Positions 42,401 through 57,400 of a DNA stretch of 64,000 nt are shown here, piece by piece. How positions within the stretch are numbered: position 1 is the first letter of the stretch; each line of letters starts with the position of its first letter. Below the pieces are notes generated by a model. The model did not search any database. It had not been told where the DNA came from and worked only from the letters and a program-made list of their open reading frames with translations. Source of the DNA: Vandiemenella viatica (lineage: Eukaryota; Arthropoda; Insecta; Orthoptera; Morabidae); the NCBI GenBank assembly GCA_031002005.1, contig JARYHS010009186.1, positions 100,287,992 to 100,351,991 of the forward strand, given 5' to 3'. The translations under genes were made by a program, and so were the position numbers.

Positions 42401-45400
42401 AGTGTTAACTCATAAATTACATGCAACCACTGTCTCCCTTCATATATAGGTTTGACCACATATCCACTTTCCAGAAGAATAAATGGCCACCGACATATGG
42501 TGTTCACACGGAACCCAAAGCATCCAGTTGCTGCCCATGCCATCACCCATGACTTAAATAATTTCAACTCTTGTTTCATGGTCCATGCTATCAGAGTCCT
42601 CCCTAATAGCAGCAGCTCCTCTGAACTCGGAAGGTGGGAATTTGCATACCTGTACAAACTGGGCACAAGGCAACCACTTGGTCATGACTTTAGATAATAC
42701 CCACTCTTTATTATTAATATTTTTACTCATGTTTACCCTTTTTTAAACCTCTCTTTGCCTTCATCCCCACTAACTATATTGAACCACAACTAACCTATGG
42801 TGATGTTTACTTCATAGTGTCTTTGGTTTTAAAAGATAAATTCAAATTGCTTTTATCTTTTTTACTTTACATATATATCAAATTTAGATTTAATTATGTT
42901 TTGCTATTTCCACCGACCAGAGTTTAGTTTGGATATTTATCTGTGCTTGGGTATTAGCTCTGAATCACTGACCCACTACTTTTTCCTCTGTTTGTATTTA
43001 CCCCCACCATTTTCCTGGCCAACAGTCTTTCTGTGAGGCAGTCTCCCACCTCACACACCTCCCAAAATGTTCTCCTGTTGACAAAGGGCTCATCCCGAAA
43101 ATTTTTTTATCAGTTGTATTTTTGTCTTTTCTATGTGTTCGTACCCCACATCCATCATCTAAAGGTAAGGGGTGGCTCATTTCCCTATCCTAATTTAATT
43201 CCTATATATATTTAACAAAACAATGTTGCACATCAGTCAATCTAGGTGGTCAGGTTATTCACTGCAGATGTCCAGAATTAGCCAATTTTAAGTCCTTTTT
43301 TGTTTTATAAAAGAGAATAGTTGGGTTAGTCACATCATAATGTGCAATCTCTTAAAAATAAGAAAACTGAAATTGAATTACTTCTCTCAACACATCTTAA
43401 AGATGTGGAAGTTGTATGTTTAACAGAACACTGGTTCAATACAGCACAACTAAATGTAACAAGCATCCCAAACTTTACCTTAGCCTCATTTTTTTTGCAG
43501 AAATGTTTACAAACAGGGAGGAAATTGTATATTTATTAAAAATGACATTGATTTTAATGAAATAAACTCACTGAAAAAATATTCTAAAGAAAAGCTCTTT
43601 GAAGTATCTGGTATATCCATCCCAAAACATAAAATCATTATAATTTGTGTATATAGATCTCCAGATGTTGACAATAGTACATTTCTTAATTTGTTTGAGA
43701 AAACATTAAAAAGTGTACCATTAGTAAATAAAACTATAATTATATGTTGTGATTTTAATATAGATTTTTCTAAGGACTCAAAGCTGAGAAGTGATACTTT
43801 GAGGTTAACGTCTTCTTCAATCTTAAAAGTTTAATAGAAACACCCACATGAATTACAAAAAAATAGAACAACAACAATTGACCAGATTTTTGTAAATAGC
43901 AGTAATTATAGCCACGATGCAGTAAATTTTGATACAGGTTATTCAGATCACTTATCACAAATATTAACATTAAAGTTGGAATCTAAAACTAATACACAGA
44001 CAACTGTAAAATCACGTAGTCTTAAGGATCAACAGATTAACCAATTTGATAATCTCTTAAAAAATGAAAGTTGGGAAGAAAAGCTTAGTTGCCCAAATAC
44101 AAATGAGAAATATGAGTCATTCATTAATACATTCTTGTATTATTTTGAAATATGTTTCCCACTTAGGACAAAAAAGCAAAATGTAATAAATAATACAAAA
44201 AGGCTGGATTACTGCTGGTATCATAATATCTACAAAAAGGAAACAACTATTACATACAATCTCAAAAACACAGGAAACAACACCAGAATTTGATAAATAT
44301 TTCAAAAAATAGAAACAAGTTCTTAACAGGGTAGTAAGATATGCAAAAAAATTAGAAAATGACAGATATATTTCATCAGCTACCAATAAAATGAAAGCCA
44401 TGTGGAAGATAGTTAAGAATGAAGTAGGAGCAAGACAGGTAGATAGCCATAACATTCAACTGCAAGAGAATAAAAAAATAATATCTAATCCTTTAGAGAT
44501 ATCCAATACCTTTAATACATATTTCTCAAATATTGCTGAAGACCTGATTAAGAAAAATGTTGGTAAGTCCAACATCAACACACAAGCTAATATCAGTAAA
44601 ACTAATAGGAAAACCCTTTTATTCAACCCGCAAATGAAGAAGAAGTATTAAAAATCATTGGTGAGTTAAAACCTAAATTTTCATCTGGAATTGATGATGT
44701 CCCAGACTTTCTTTAAAAAAATGTGCTAAATTAATAGCTTTCCCTCTCTCTCATATATGTAATAGTTCATTTTTTAGTGGAATATTCCCAGACAGGCTTA
44801 AAACAGCAAAAGTTAAACCCCTATTCAAAAAAGGGGAAAAAGAAAACGTATCAAACTATCGCCCAGTGTCGAACCTCTCATGTTTCTCCAGAAATCTTAG
44901 CAAAACTATTTCACAAAAGACTTGTGAACTTTTTAGAAAATAATAAACTTTTATCAAATACTTAACATAGATTTAGGAAGAATAAATCAATTGAAATTGC
45001 ATTTTTTTCATTTTATACAGAAATTTTACAGACACTTGATGAAAAAGGATATGTGTCTGGAATATGTTTGGATCTCTCAAAGGCATTTGATGTAATTGAC
45101 CATAATATCTTGCTTACAAAATTAGAACATTTAGGAGTTAGAGGAGTAGCAAAAAATTGGATAAAGTCATACCTTTATAATCGGAAACAGATTGTTGAAT
45201 GTAGTTTTAAGACTAACAACAGTGTAAACTATGTGCGCTCAGATTACAAACACATGAAATATGGAGTGCCGCAAGGATCAATTCTTGGGCCTTTACTTTT
45301 CTTAGTGTATATAAATGATCTAGAAATAACAAGTACCTGCCAGAAGTATATTAAATATGTAGATGACACCAACATATTAATAAAATAATGTAAAAAGGAA

Positions 45401-48400
45401 CAATTAGTGAAAAACATTGAACACTGTTCTAAAAACTTAGCAAACTGGTTTTCTCAAAACAAACTAATAATAAACACAGAAAAAACACATGCCATACACT
45501 TCAGGACAAAAACTAATTTAGATACCCCAGTACCTACAGTAAATCTCTGTCATGAACTACAGAAAAATGTAGGAAAAACAAAATTTCTGGGAATATGGAT
45601 ACAAGATAATTTAAAATGGAATATACACGTTGATCACCTTTGTAAAAATTTAAATACCATTTGCTACATGATGAGAATATTAGTTGGCTGCATATCAGAT
45701 GAAACAATTAAGAATATTTATTTTGCGTATGTACACTCATTATTAAGGTACGGTGTTATATTTTGGGGAAATTCCCCACCAAGTATCAAGTGTTTCAAAA
45801 TGCAGAAAAAAACTATTAGAATTATGAATGGGGTACAGAGTAGAACCTCATGTAGACTTTTATTTAGAAAGATGCAAATTCTACCACATAGGACACATTG
45901 GACAGGTGGTAGGAAAAGGTTTCAAAATTCTGCACTTGTTGGAGAGAGTGATGAGGGGATGTACGAGAGAAGTGAGGGAGTTGGGTTACAAAACTTTGGT
46001 CAGACCATTGCTCGAATATGGTAGTGTAGTATGGGACCTTCATTTTACGTATCAAACACAGGAGTTGGAGAGGGTGCAAAAAAGGGCTGCTAGATTTGAT
46101 TCTGGAAATTATTGCAGAATGCAATCAGTGATGGATATGATAAATGAGCTGAAATGGGATTCATTGCAAGACAGGAGGAGGATGAGGAGGGTCATGGGAA
46201 AGTATAGGACATATACTTGTGATGAGGCATGGAATGATAAAATTTGTAAAGGGCAAATGTAGGTGGGGGCAGGATAGGGGGAAGATGGGGGTTTAGGGAA
46301 ATTTCCACCGGAGCCAGTATCGAAATTAAATTAAATTTATCTCTAAGTTGCTGAATGAAATATTTCCATTCAATCATTGATTTGATTTTACTAGAGGACC
46401 TAGTCCATGCCATATAATCACAGGTCATACCAGGAAGGAGCCACCACCAACTTGCACAGTGCCTGGATTAATAGCCTTGTGGGATCTGTGACATCCTAAA
46501 ATCCTACCAAATCTTACCAATTAGAATCATGACTCAACTGAACATGCAAACTTTTTACAGTCAGTTTAGGGTATTGCATAACCAATGATTTATTTATTGT
46601 ATAATCTTAACTGTTCTCAAATAAAGGTTGTAGTCTTTTCTATTTTTTGACAGGTTCAAACTTTATTGCCGTCCTTTAGTCTATCTCCTCACAGAACTAC
46701 ATTTGAGAAATCAAGCATCACAAAAAAAACTAGGTTCTTTTTCAGAAATGACTAATACTCATAGCAGCAACTCATATAATTGATCTACAAGTGTTGAAAC
46801 CTCGCTGTATTCATTCTTCACCATTGTAAAACACACTCCCCCCCCCTCCCCCCCGAAAAGCAATCGTTATTCAACCCCATCAATGCCTAAACAACAAAAT
46901 ATAATTTTTTCATAAAAACAATTACTATGAAATTCTAGCTCAATCTAAAATCTGTTGTGTCACAACCCTCTTCTAGTTTACCATGGAATTTCTATTAAAA
47001 AGCACTGGTAAAATTATAAAATAGACCTTGCTTTCTTTGATACCTAGTTCTCTCTCATACAGTGTAGGAGTTTCACACAAATTTTATAAAAAGGATCATC
47101 TTTCTTAATACTAACAAAAAGAAAAAAATACTAAAAGGCTAAAAAACTAATGAAAACATAATACAAATTAAAGTCTTGTCGCAGTCACCATGTTGTGTAT
47201 CCATTGATTCAGTTGTCATATAATCTTTACATTGCTCAAATAAAGAATCTATTATTTTCTATTTTTCAGTAGGTTCAGAATTTATTGCTGTCCTCTTGTC
47301 TATATCCTCATGGAACTACATTTGAGAAATCAAGTATTAAAAAAAAAAAAATGGCAGGTTCTTTGTCAGAAATGACTAATTAGCAATCATTATTCAACTA
47401 CAACAATGCCCAAAGAACAAAATATATTTTTTTTTATATAAAAGCTATTACAATTAAAATCTAGCTCAATCTTAAAACTATTTCTGTTGTGCCACAAGGT
47501 CCAACAGAAATGCTCAGCCTAGGAGATTTTGCAGCAGATAGTGTTTTGTTAGCAGAAGAACTTATGCTGGTCTTCTGCTGCCATATTCCATCAATGCCAA
47601 ATGTCTTTGCACTGTTTATATGGATATGTCTGCCATATATCCCACACTGAGTGTTTCTGTTCTTTGATACAGTGTCACCTGTCTGTCAACACTCACAACT
47701 TGACTCAGATGTTGCTGGTCTATGTCATAAAGTAGATATGGTCAGCCACTGTGTTGACCATGATGAGAAATAATACTGCAGAATACATATTCATGGCACA
47801 CTCTTGAAACTGTGGATTGAGAAATGATGATTTCATGAACAATTTCCCAGTAGGAATGCCCCATGCATTTGGTGCCAACTGCCTTTCTGCATTCAAAGTT
47901 TGTTAATTCATGTCATGCACCCCAAATCATGTCAGAATATCGTACAGATGACTCACAAGAGTACAATTGAAAGAATGCTAACCGCATGACACATTTATAC
48001 ATTTTACCTGTGGTGCTGCCATGTTCTGGATATTTGCATCCCATAATTTTTGGTACTTCAGTTTAGGCCAATCACAGGAATAGCTTCATTAATATGAAAT
48101 CATATTTTTTTCATGGTTCTAAACTTTAAAAACACTAAATTCATTTGTTTATTGTACCTATACAACAATGACAACTACCTTCATTTAAAGAAAAAAGATG
48201 TTTTTATTAAAATCATTTGAATATTTGGGCTATGACTTTCTCAGATCCTTTCCTGAAATGCGCCACATTCTTCCCACTATCCTTCCCACCTCCCCCATAT
48301 CTCCTTCTGCAGACTGCCTAATCTAAAAACATAAATATCAACCCTCTGATTCTCCTAAACCACCGTCTGGATCCTTCTCCTGTAAGAGACCCCGTTGCAA

Positions 48401-51400
48401 AACTTGCAGTATGTATCCACCTACCACTACCTATTGCAACCCCACTACTGGTGAAACCTACCCCATAATAGGTCATGTCACTTGTACAACCACCCATCTC
48501 ATATACCAGCTCACCTGCCTCCACTGTCAAAGTTCCTACATTGGCCTCACCTCAAACTCATTATCCATCTGAAGCAATGGTCACAGACAAACAGTTTGCT
48601 CCCAAAACCTGGACCTCCCTGTTGCTGACCATGCCAGTATTCACAACACCCATGACCTTAATAAGTGCTTCACAGTCAGAGCCATTAGAGTACTTCCAGA
48701 CACTGCCTTCCAATCTGAAAACAACAGGTGGGAATTGGTATATCAATACATCCTGCAGACTAGACATCCCCCAGGCCTTAATTTCCATTAATACCTTCCA
48801 TCCTCACCTTGTACACCCATCACTGGCCAGCATAATAGACTCATATATACTTATAGACCTTATTTCAAAAGTTTTAAATTTTTAAATTTATTTATTGTAT
48901 TTTTATTACTATTATTTTTTCAATGATTATTGTTATTATTTCCCATTTTAATCTTTCTTATGATTTATACTTGTGGTTATATCATTGTTGTACCCCCCAC
49001 CACCTCTGATGGTCAATTTCATTCTATGAGTGGCTGTGTCGAACACAAGGCTTGCGCTACCTCAGCCACTTACTTCTGTTAACTTGTATTTTTTTGTGTT
49101 GCGTTGTGTTGCTGCTGCCCCCCCTCCCTTCAACTTTAGTGAGTGTTGGGTGTATTTTATCTGTCCCTTCCATTTAAATTTAAATATTTTAGTGTGTGAC
49201 TAGATAACATTTTGACCATCAGCACAGAAAGAAATGTATTTTATCGCATTATACTTATTAGATTGAGTTATGCCATCTGCAGAACTACTTTTTTAGACTT
49301 CAACCTTTCAAAAACTAAAGCTATCCTTAAGAAATGGGCTTTAGATGGCAGCGAGTACATTTATCCTAGCCTGCTCAAATATGAGAGGAGATGTAAGACT
49401 ATAAATTTTCCATTGCACGAAGCCTGAATAGTAAGTTTTTGGAAGCCATTCCACTATTCCATTAATCTAATATGCCCACAAATCTAATGAAAAGTTTACA
49501 ACTATTGCATTCTTCCTGTGCTGCCTTATGGCTGTGAGACCTGGACCCTAAATGAATTTATGAAAGGAAAACTTAGAACGGCACAGCAAGCTATGGAAAA
49601 GTCAATGCTAGGTTTCACCAAGAAAGATAAGCAGAGAGAAACCTACATTAGATCAGTTAGAAAGGTCACAGACATCTTGGAATAGGTAGGCTCCTTGAAA
49701 TGACAGTTGACCGGCCATGCAAAATGGATAATTGAAAAAATGTAAGCAATTCAAATTACCAAATAACCAAAATTACAATTCAAAAATAAATATTAATAAA
49801 CATTTTGAAAGACAGGGTAACAAGGAACACCTATTATATAATTGCCAAAGCTCACTCACCTTGATAGCTATTGGCTGGAGAATGGTGACATCGCTTGCCA
49901 CACAATTCCAGTGACCAGAGATAACATTAGAAGAAATTTGAGGTTATGTCCAAAATGAAATTGATATCAACTGCTACCAAATTAACTGTCATAATATTTT
50001 CATTAAGTTTGATTTTATAGCATTTCATAATAAAAAATGTTGATAATCTTTGATTCTAAAAAACATGGAATTGCTTTTGAGTAACAAGTCACTAAAGAAA
50101 GCAACACAAATTGTTTAAAAAAACATAAATTACTTATGGTCTCTGCTGTAATCATGAATGCCAATTGTCATTCCAGCCTAGGATAAATTTCAGTTTAATT
50201 AAATTTTTCACTAATATTGCAGTTTGCTCAAAGATTATACATTACAGTCTATTGGCTTTTTACTGACCACTTTCATTAATGGTCTTTATTCATGTTCACT
50301 GTACGTAACTTATTAGGTTATTTAATGTGGACATCAGACCAAATGGATACTGAATCAAGTATTCTGCTGAACTATTTAATAATCTGGAATCAGTATTAAG
50401 TTCTCTAGCTGTTACAGACACTATGACCAAAGATTACATTATCAAAGTTTTCCCAGCCCCAATTAATAATAATAAAAACTTCGTACTTTTGAGGCAACTG
50501 CACACTTGATTTAAACAGAAATTTTTCTGAAATTCTTCAAATTTTGTGATCAAATTTAAGTCAAATTTGTATTTCAGCAAGTCTACCAACCACAACCTAT
50601 GAAACTACGAGGCGTATTCCAAAAGTAAGGTCCGGGGTACAAGATGTCACAGATGATAGGCCTGAATGACGTTTCCCACCTGCAGCGCCATCTACCAACT
50701 CCTGGTAAATATGCAGTATTGTTGGCATGCCGCAGTAGCCGTATATCTATTGTTGAGAGCAGTTCGAAATGGCCGCGACAATCGTAGCTCCCGCCAGTTG
50801 TGAAGTGCGCGGTGTGATTAGATTTTTGTTGGCAAAAGGATCGTCAGCTGCGGACATCCATCGCGAATTGTGTGTAGTGTATGGACCAAACATAATGAGT
50901 GAGAAACAAGTTCGACACTGGTGTCGAGAATTTCAAAGTGGTCGCACAGATGTGCATGATCAACAGCGGAGTGGCAGGCCCAGTATTCGGACCGACGACA
51001 TCGTCGAGCAAGTTAACCAAAAACTGCGAAGTGATCGGCGTTTGACGATTAGTGGTCTGGCTATGGAATTCCCAAATGTTGCTAGAACCTCAATTTACAG
51101 GATTGTCACTGAAGAGCTTGGATATCGGAAGCTTTGTGCGCGGTGGGTGCCAAAACTGCTCACCGCTCAGCACAAAGAGCAACGAATGCATAGCGCACGA
51201 CAATTTTTGGAGTGCTATGGACAAGATGGAGACAGTTTGTTTTCCCAAATTGTTACGGGAGATGAGACGTGGATAGCGTACACCAACGCAGAATCAAAAC
51301 AACAATCATCGCAGTGTCGCCATTCCAGTTCACCTAAACCAAAAAAGTGTAAGCTATCGCCGTACACGAATCGCAAAATGATGGCTTCCGTGTTTTGGGA

Positions 51401-54400
51401 CGAAAAGGGCGTCCTTTTGATCGAATTCATGGACCGTGGGACAACCGTTACAGCTGACGTGTACTGTGCAACGCTCACCAAACTGAGACGTGCCATCCAA
51501 AATCGACGCCGTGGGAAACTGTCATCTGGCATCATCCTCCTGCACGACAACGCACGCCCGCATACTGCTTCCAAAACCAAAGAGAAGATTCAAGAGTTTC
51601 GTTGGGAAATCCTAGACCACCCTGCTTACAGTCCAGATCTTGCACCAAGCGACTATTTTCTCTTCCTGCATTTGAAACGGTGGCTTGGTGGACAACGATT
51701 TCAAACCGATGAAGAACTCAAGACGAGCGTTACCAATTGGTTCAGGTCCCAGGCGGCAGACTTTTATGCCGAGGGGTTAAAGAAACTGGTACAGCGTTAC
51801 AGAAAGTGTATAGATATGAACGGCGATTATGTGGAAAAGTGAACTAGATATGTAGTTACATACCGACGTTAATAAAAACCTTGTATCCTGAACGATGTTT
51901 TTATTATGATCAAACAGACCTTACTTTTGGAATACGCCTCGTATTATACGATAGCATGATAATCTGTGTCCATGTTTTATATGTCCATTAATACTTCAGA
52001 GTTCTTCAAGCTCAAGAGATTTTATTCACCCTAAGTGTTAACCCTTTAACTGCTACGGTTCGGCCGGCCGAGCCCTCGCTGAGTGCGGCTTTGTTTACGC
52101 CTAAGCTGTTTACCTGCGCTGGAATGCCGCATTAGACCGGACCGCTGTGTGCTGAATACATCTGGAGCGTTGTGTGTGGAGTTCTTCTGCTGTCGCTCTG
52201 CGATTTGAAACCGCAGATACAAAATAAATACAGTTAATATAACATCTAAAGTTTTTCAGTTTAAAGCTCCTCTAAAAGTAAATGTCTGCGTAATCAAACA
52301 TGACGGTACTTCATATACTATATAGATATTACAGCAACTGAAATGTTTTTAGTTTGTGAGCGTAGTAATTTATCTGGAGAGAACCTTTCTGAATATCAGG
52401 AAAAATGACAAACTGCTGGAATGTTAACGTAATCCACACTTGTGTCCTGCAGCTTAATCGACAAGCACATGCTGTCAAACACGTCACTAAAGCATTCTCT
52501 TTTTCCACACATTTCGCTCGAACAATCTGTAGCTTCAAACTCTGAAAAATGGTCATTTTCCACTAGCTGATGTACACAGCTTAGGAAAATTACATCGAGA
52601 TCCAGTCGAAGGGTTATCACTGTCATCCATATTAAAGTGATTATATTCACTGTCGCTTCTAGTAATAATCTCCATGATTTCTTCCGCGGTACAAACACGA
52701 CGGCGTATTCGGGAGGACGATGGTTCAAATCCCCGTCTAGGCATCCAGATTTGGGTTTTCCATGGTTTCCCCAAATCACTCCAGGTGAATGCCAGGATAC
52801 TTCCTTCAAAAGGCCATAGCCGAATTCCTTACCATTCCTTGCCCCCCATTCTTTAACATCTCTAAAAACCTCGCTGTTAAGAGACGTTAAGCAGTTAAAA
52901 AAAATAATGACTGTATGCCATTTTCTCAGCGAAAACTAAAAGGAAAAGAGCAACACAAATTAGATCGCAGCTGCCAATGCTCAAGGGCCGAATGAGGAAA
53001 ACAACTAACCACCCTGGGTGGAAATATGGCTTCATAGCCAGGCCGCTAAGAGGCTAGCGTGTTAACACGTCTGGAGTACAGACAGGGCGGCGAGGCGGCG
53101 CGTGTATACACGTCTGGAGCAGAGACAGAGCGGCAAGGCGGCGCGTGTATACACGTCTGGAGCACCTGGGCGCAGTAGTAGCCACGCGCGTTAACGCGTC
53201 TACAGCAGTCAAAGGGTTAATTACAGGCAAGAGGTATTTGGATAGATCCCGTCAACCTGTCAAAATTTTTTACCCTAAAAACTGGAACTATTCTAGACTT
53301 GTTACAATACACAAAAAACTGTCATGGGCTTACACTAGTTATTTTTATCATTTGTAAACTATTATAGAAATATCCATACATAAACCAAAACTGGCATTAT
53401 GTAATAATAGTATATATTAATATTTAATCAGAATTTTTATGGTGTACGCATTTATTATGTTTTTCTAACTTATCTAAAATTTATTGTAAGCACTGTTACC
53501 CCTAACCATTTCTAAGAATTATTCTGATTCTGGAGCTGAATTAATTTTTTTACCTATCAACTGGTACTCATTAAACTCAAAATTCATTAAACAGTAAAGG
53601 TACCTTTTTCAGTTTAAGTCTTTGCTCTGTTCTACTTCTTTTATTTTAGCATGAATACCATGAGATTATGGGCACCTCAGTTATTTGCATCTATTGAGGA
53701 ATACTCTGAGTACCAGAAAGAAAACAATGTAACAGAAGATTCAGTTTCAATATGTGAAAGGATAACCTTCACAGGAATTAAAAACTCAACAGCAGCTGTA
53801 GAAGATGGAGTCTGTGGTGTGGTAAAGTATAAACATGTATTTTTAGTGTTGTTCTAAAATTGTGACATTTACATTTTACATAGATTTATCAACCTTCATA
53901 TAAATGGTCAGTTCAAAAGTATCACTGTATTTTGTTAATTTTAAGAAGTAAACGAAACTTAATATGAATATAGAGAATTTTTATGTACTGGCAGATGTAA
54001 AATACCAGTCAATTTCTGATCACTTAATGTATTAACATACAGACCTGAAAATTATGTTACTGGTCCATGTCCATGTCTTTCGCTGTTCCTGCACCATTAT
54101 GCCATCATCTATGGCAAGCAATAATTTCTCTCTCTTTCTGTATTAATATTAATATTTGCCAGTCAATTTATATACATACCTGCCAGAGACTAACAGCCCA
54201 GATGACATTCATTTCAAGAAAGCTTTTGATACAATTGACAGAAGAAAACTTTGTAAAAATCTGGCTGAAAGTAAAACCCCAATACATATCATAAAAGCAA
54301 TTCAAAACATTTACAGCCACAATGTAATTGCAATCAGAACTGGACAACAGCTATTATAATGGAAACCCATTAATCGAGGAGTGAGACAAGAATGTTGTCA

Positions 54401-57400
54401 CCCTCCACATTTCTTCAGCATATATATAAACAAAATAATTAGTGACTGGCGACAAAAACCCCATGGCAGAATCGAAATAGACAGAGAGACTGACCTGGAC
54501 ACATTACTGGTTACAGATGACCAAATGTTTTATGCTGAATAAGAAGATGATATGCAGAGATCGGTATATAACCTCAATGAAACAGCATGGAGATTTCCTT
54601 CAGCAAAACCAAAATTATTGCATTCATTAAAAAAAAAAAATAATACACACACACACACACACACAAAAGAACCAAAAAGTTAAAAGCAAATACACCCATA
54701 GAACAAGTAGCAGAATTTAAATTCCTAGGTTATTACCTCAGCTACACCATAGAAACTGATACGCGAGATGTAGGAAGACCATCAAGAAGATGGATTTACA
54801 TTGTAACAGGCCACCAGGCCTAACACTGCATAGGAAGATGAAGATATGTATACAGTATATATTTTCAATGATAATATACCTTCAACATTATCAATTATTG
54901 ATGTAGTATTTGCATACAATCTCCCCCCCCCCCCTCTCTCTCACACTACCATGCCATCCACCAGACAGCCATCATGGCGTACAAGTCTGGCTCCAACTGG
55001 TGTCTCACTTTTGCAAGAATAAGGCTATACAGCGAAATATTGCGCATTTCTTGTGTTTGTTCTTTTTTGTGTTTGCTGTTCCCACCAGCCGCTTTCATCT
55101 GTGGTAGTGTTGGATCATATTTTCCTATCCTTCCTTATATATACATAGTAACCAGGAAATAACAGGAGCTAAGTAGTGAATGGATTTACAAAAAAGGATA
55201 GCGAAATGAACCACCACTTACCTTAGATGATGGTTTTGAGGAGTGAACAGATAAAAAAACACAAGAACAGGAAAAAAATGAATATTTTTGGACTTGGCCC
55301 ATCGTCAACAAGAGAACATCACAGAGGGAGGGCGGTGCAGAATACGGTCATTCTGTGAGACCATAACCTGCACCACCCTCCCTCTGTGATGTTCTCCTGT
55401 TTACAAGGGGCAAAGTTCTGAAGTATTCATTGTGTTTCCTGTTCTTGTGTTTTTTTATGTGTTCACCCCACAAACCATCACCTAAGGTAGGTGGTGGTTC
55501 ATTTTGCAATACTTTTATGTATATATATGGCTTAAACAAATGTTTATCCTCCCAAATGCCAGTTATTGGTAATCATACTTATTTAGGAGATTTGTGGTTT
55601 CTATAATCCTCAGTAAGAGATCATTTATTTCTCTAAACCAATTATAAGTTTTCTCATAGAATTTTTTATCTAATGTTTGTAATCTAATACTGAATGCTTG
55701 AGTGTTACATGTTGGTTCTATATATTGCTCACACCTCAATATAAGATAATGAAAATTGTAATTGATGTAAAACCATATGTGAAAAATAATTTAATGGAGC
55801 AATTTGGAAACTCAACATAGTGACAATCATTATCTACATCTGAATAAATGACTTCTGTAATCATAGATTTTTCCAAATTAATCTGCTGCTTCAAGATTTC
55901 TCAGGTATGTGGCCAGATCAATTAGTTGTTGTTTAATCAATTTTTGATAGCGTAATGTGTCATCATTTTCAGCTGATGAAGATGATGGTTTGTTATGCTA
56001 TCAAAATTTTTCTGAACAATGATCAATTGATCTAACTACATGCCTGAGAAATCTTCAAGCTACATGATATTCCTTTGCTCCAATCTACAACAATGTTTAA
56101 TTGCTCCTAAAAAAAAAAAAAATCATGTGAATAATACACACAACTTTCAAAAATAAATCTATTTTTAAATTAAAAATTTGGAATACAGCATCTTTGTGTA
56201 AATTTTCAGTAGAGAGGGTAATAGGGAAGTATTTGAATTTTACTTCTTACATTAAATTGAAAGGAGAGCAGCTTTTATATTGGCACTGGTAACCATTGTT
56301 CATAGATGTATATCATCATCAACAATTTCTAGCTTCTGGCTGGGTCTGCTTCATCCCTTTTTCTTTGTTCTTCCCACCATCTCACTTTCATCATCTGGAT
56401 CCAATTCTCTTCTCTTTCCCGTAAACATCCTTCAACTCCTCTAAGCCATTTATGCTGTGGTACATTCATTGCATAAAGTTCTAGTATTCTCTGCCTCTTA
56501 ATCACCTTAACTTTCCCACACCATCTGGCCTTTTCTACCATTTCTGGCAGGAGTTCCTCTTTTATTGTGTCTCCAATCAATTTGCTCCTTATCCTTTCAA
56601 TTCTTGTAATAAATATTCTGTCACTTGTACATTTCATTTCACTCACTTGAATAATTCTTAAATCCTGCCTCTTCAGTGCCAAGGTTTCAACACTCTGTAT
56701 GAGGATAGGTACCTACTATGTCATAAATTACTCCCTTACCTCTCTGTTGCACATCTTTGTTCCATATAAGGTTTCTGACACTTCTTCAAAATTCTTCAGC
56801 TTGCCTCCCTCTTTCAATGATCTCTCTATCCTTTCATTCACTTTCCTCTATAACACTTCCCAGGTATCTGAAACTATTCATCTTTCTCAGATGTTCTCTC
56901 ATCATCACAACTCCAGTTCTTCTTTCTGGTTATAACTATAATATACTAACTTTTCTCCACATTTAATTTCATACCATATTAACCCACACCGTTCATTAGT
57001 ATATACAAATATAAAAAAAACCTTTTCACCAGATCATCTGTGAAAGCCATCACCTTATATTCCTCTCAAATACTCACTGCTACCTTCTCCAGTGTATACT
57101 CCATGACTATGGTGAAAAGTAGCTGTATTACTTGTTTTAGCCCATTTCTTCACTTCCACTAATCCTGCATTTCTCCACCCATTTTCACATAGCTCATACT
57201 TTCCTGGCACTTTACTGAATGTTTCTTTTGGAACTCATCTGTGTCCATGGCCTTCCATACCTCTCTTCTGTATATGCAATCATAAACTTTTTCAGTATCC
57301 TGGTGTACCAATATCAGATCCACTCCCTCCTTCATTTGTTTCATCACAAAAGTCAAGTCTATTGATTATCTGCCTGGTCTGAAGCCATACAACTGTTCTC

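Larger units (their letters stand above)
52042..53216. mobile_element. piggyBac-like non-autonomous element
   Basis: Starts CCCTTTAACTGCTACGG and ends AGCAGTCAAAGGG, with TTAA at 52038-52041 and 53217-53220. TTAA duplication and CCCTTT tips are piggyBac features. It is more GC-rich than its surroundings. No transposase is seen. It contains a 12-bp palindrome near the left end (TCGGCCGGCCGA, 52060-52071), a SINE and a tandem array at the right end. Confidence 0.82.

Noticed and set aside
42133..42666. A 177-codon minus-strand frame
   Set aside because: Antisense to the PLE C-terminal and nuclease part.
43770..43970. A minus-strand hydrophobic frame
   Set aside because: Antisense to the degenerate LINE endonuclease.
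52690..52760. A possible tRNA gene
   Set aside because: Only a B box and partial head remain, followed by the SINE body; it is a tRNA-derived SINE.
53058..53198. A CRISPR-like repeat array
   Set aside because: The period is 43 bp with near-identical linkers and internal palindromes inside a transposon end of an animal genome; there are no unique spacers or Cas genes.
52042..53216. A CpG-island promoter for the host gene
   Set aside because: The GC-rich block has exact transposon ends with TTAA duplications, and lies in a late intron.
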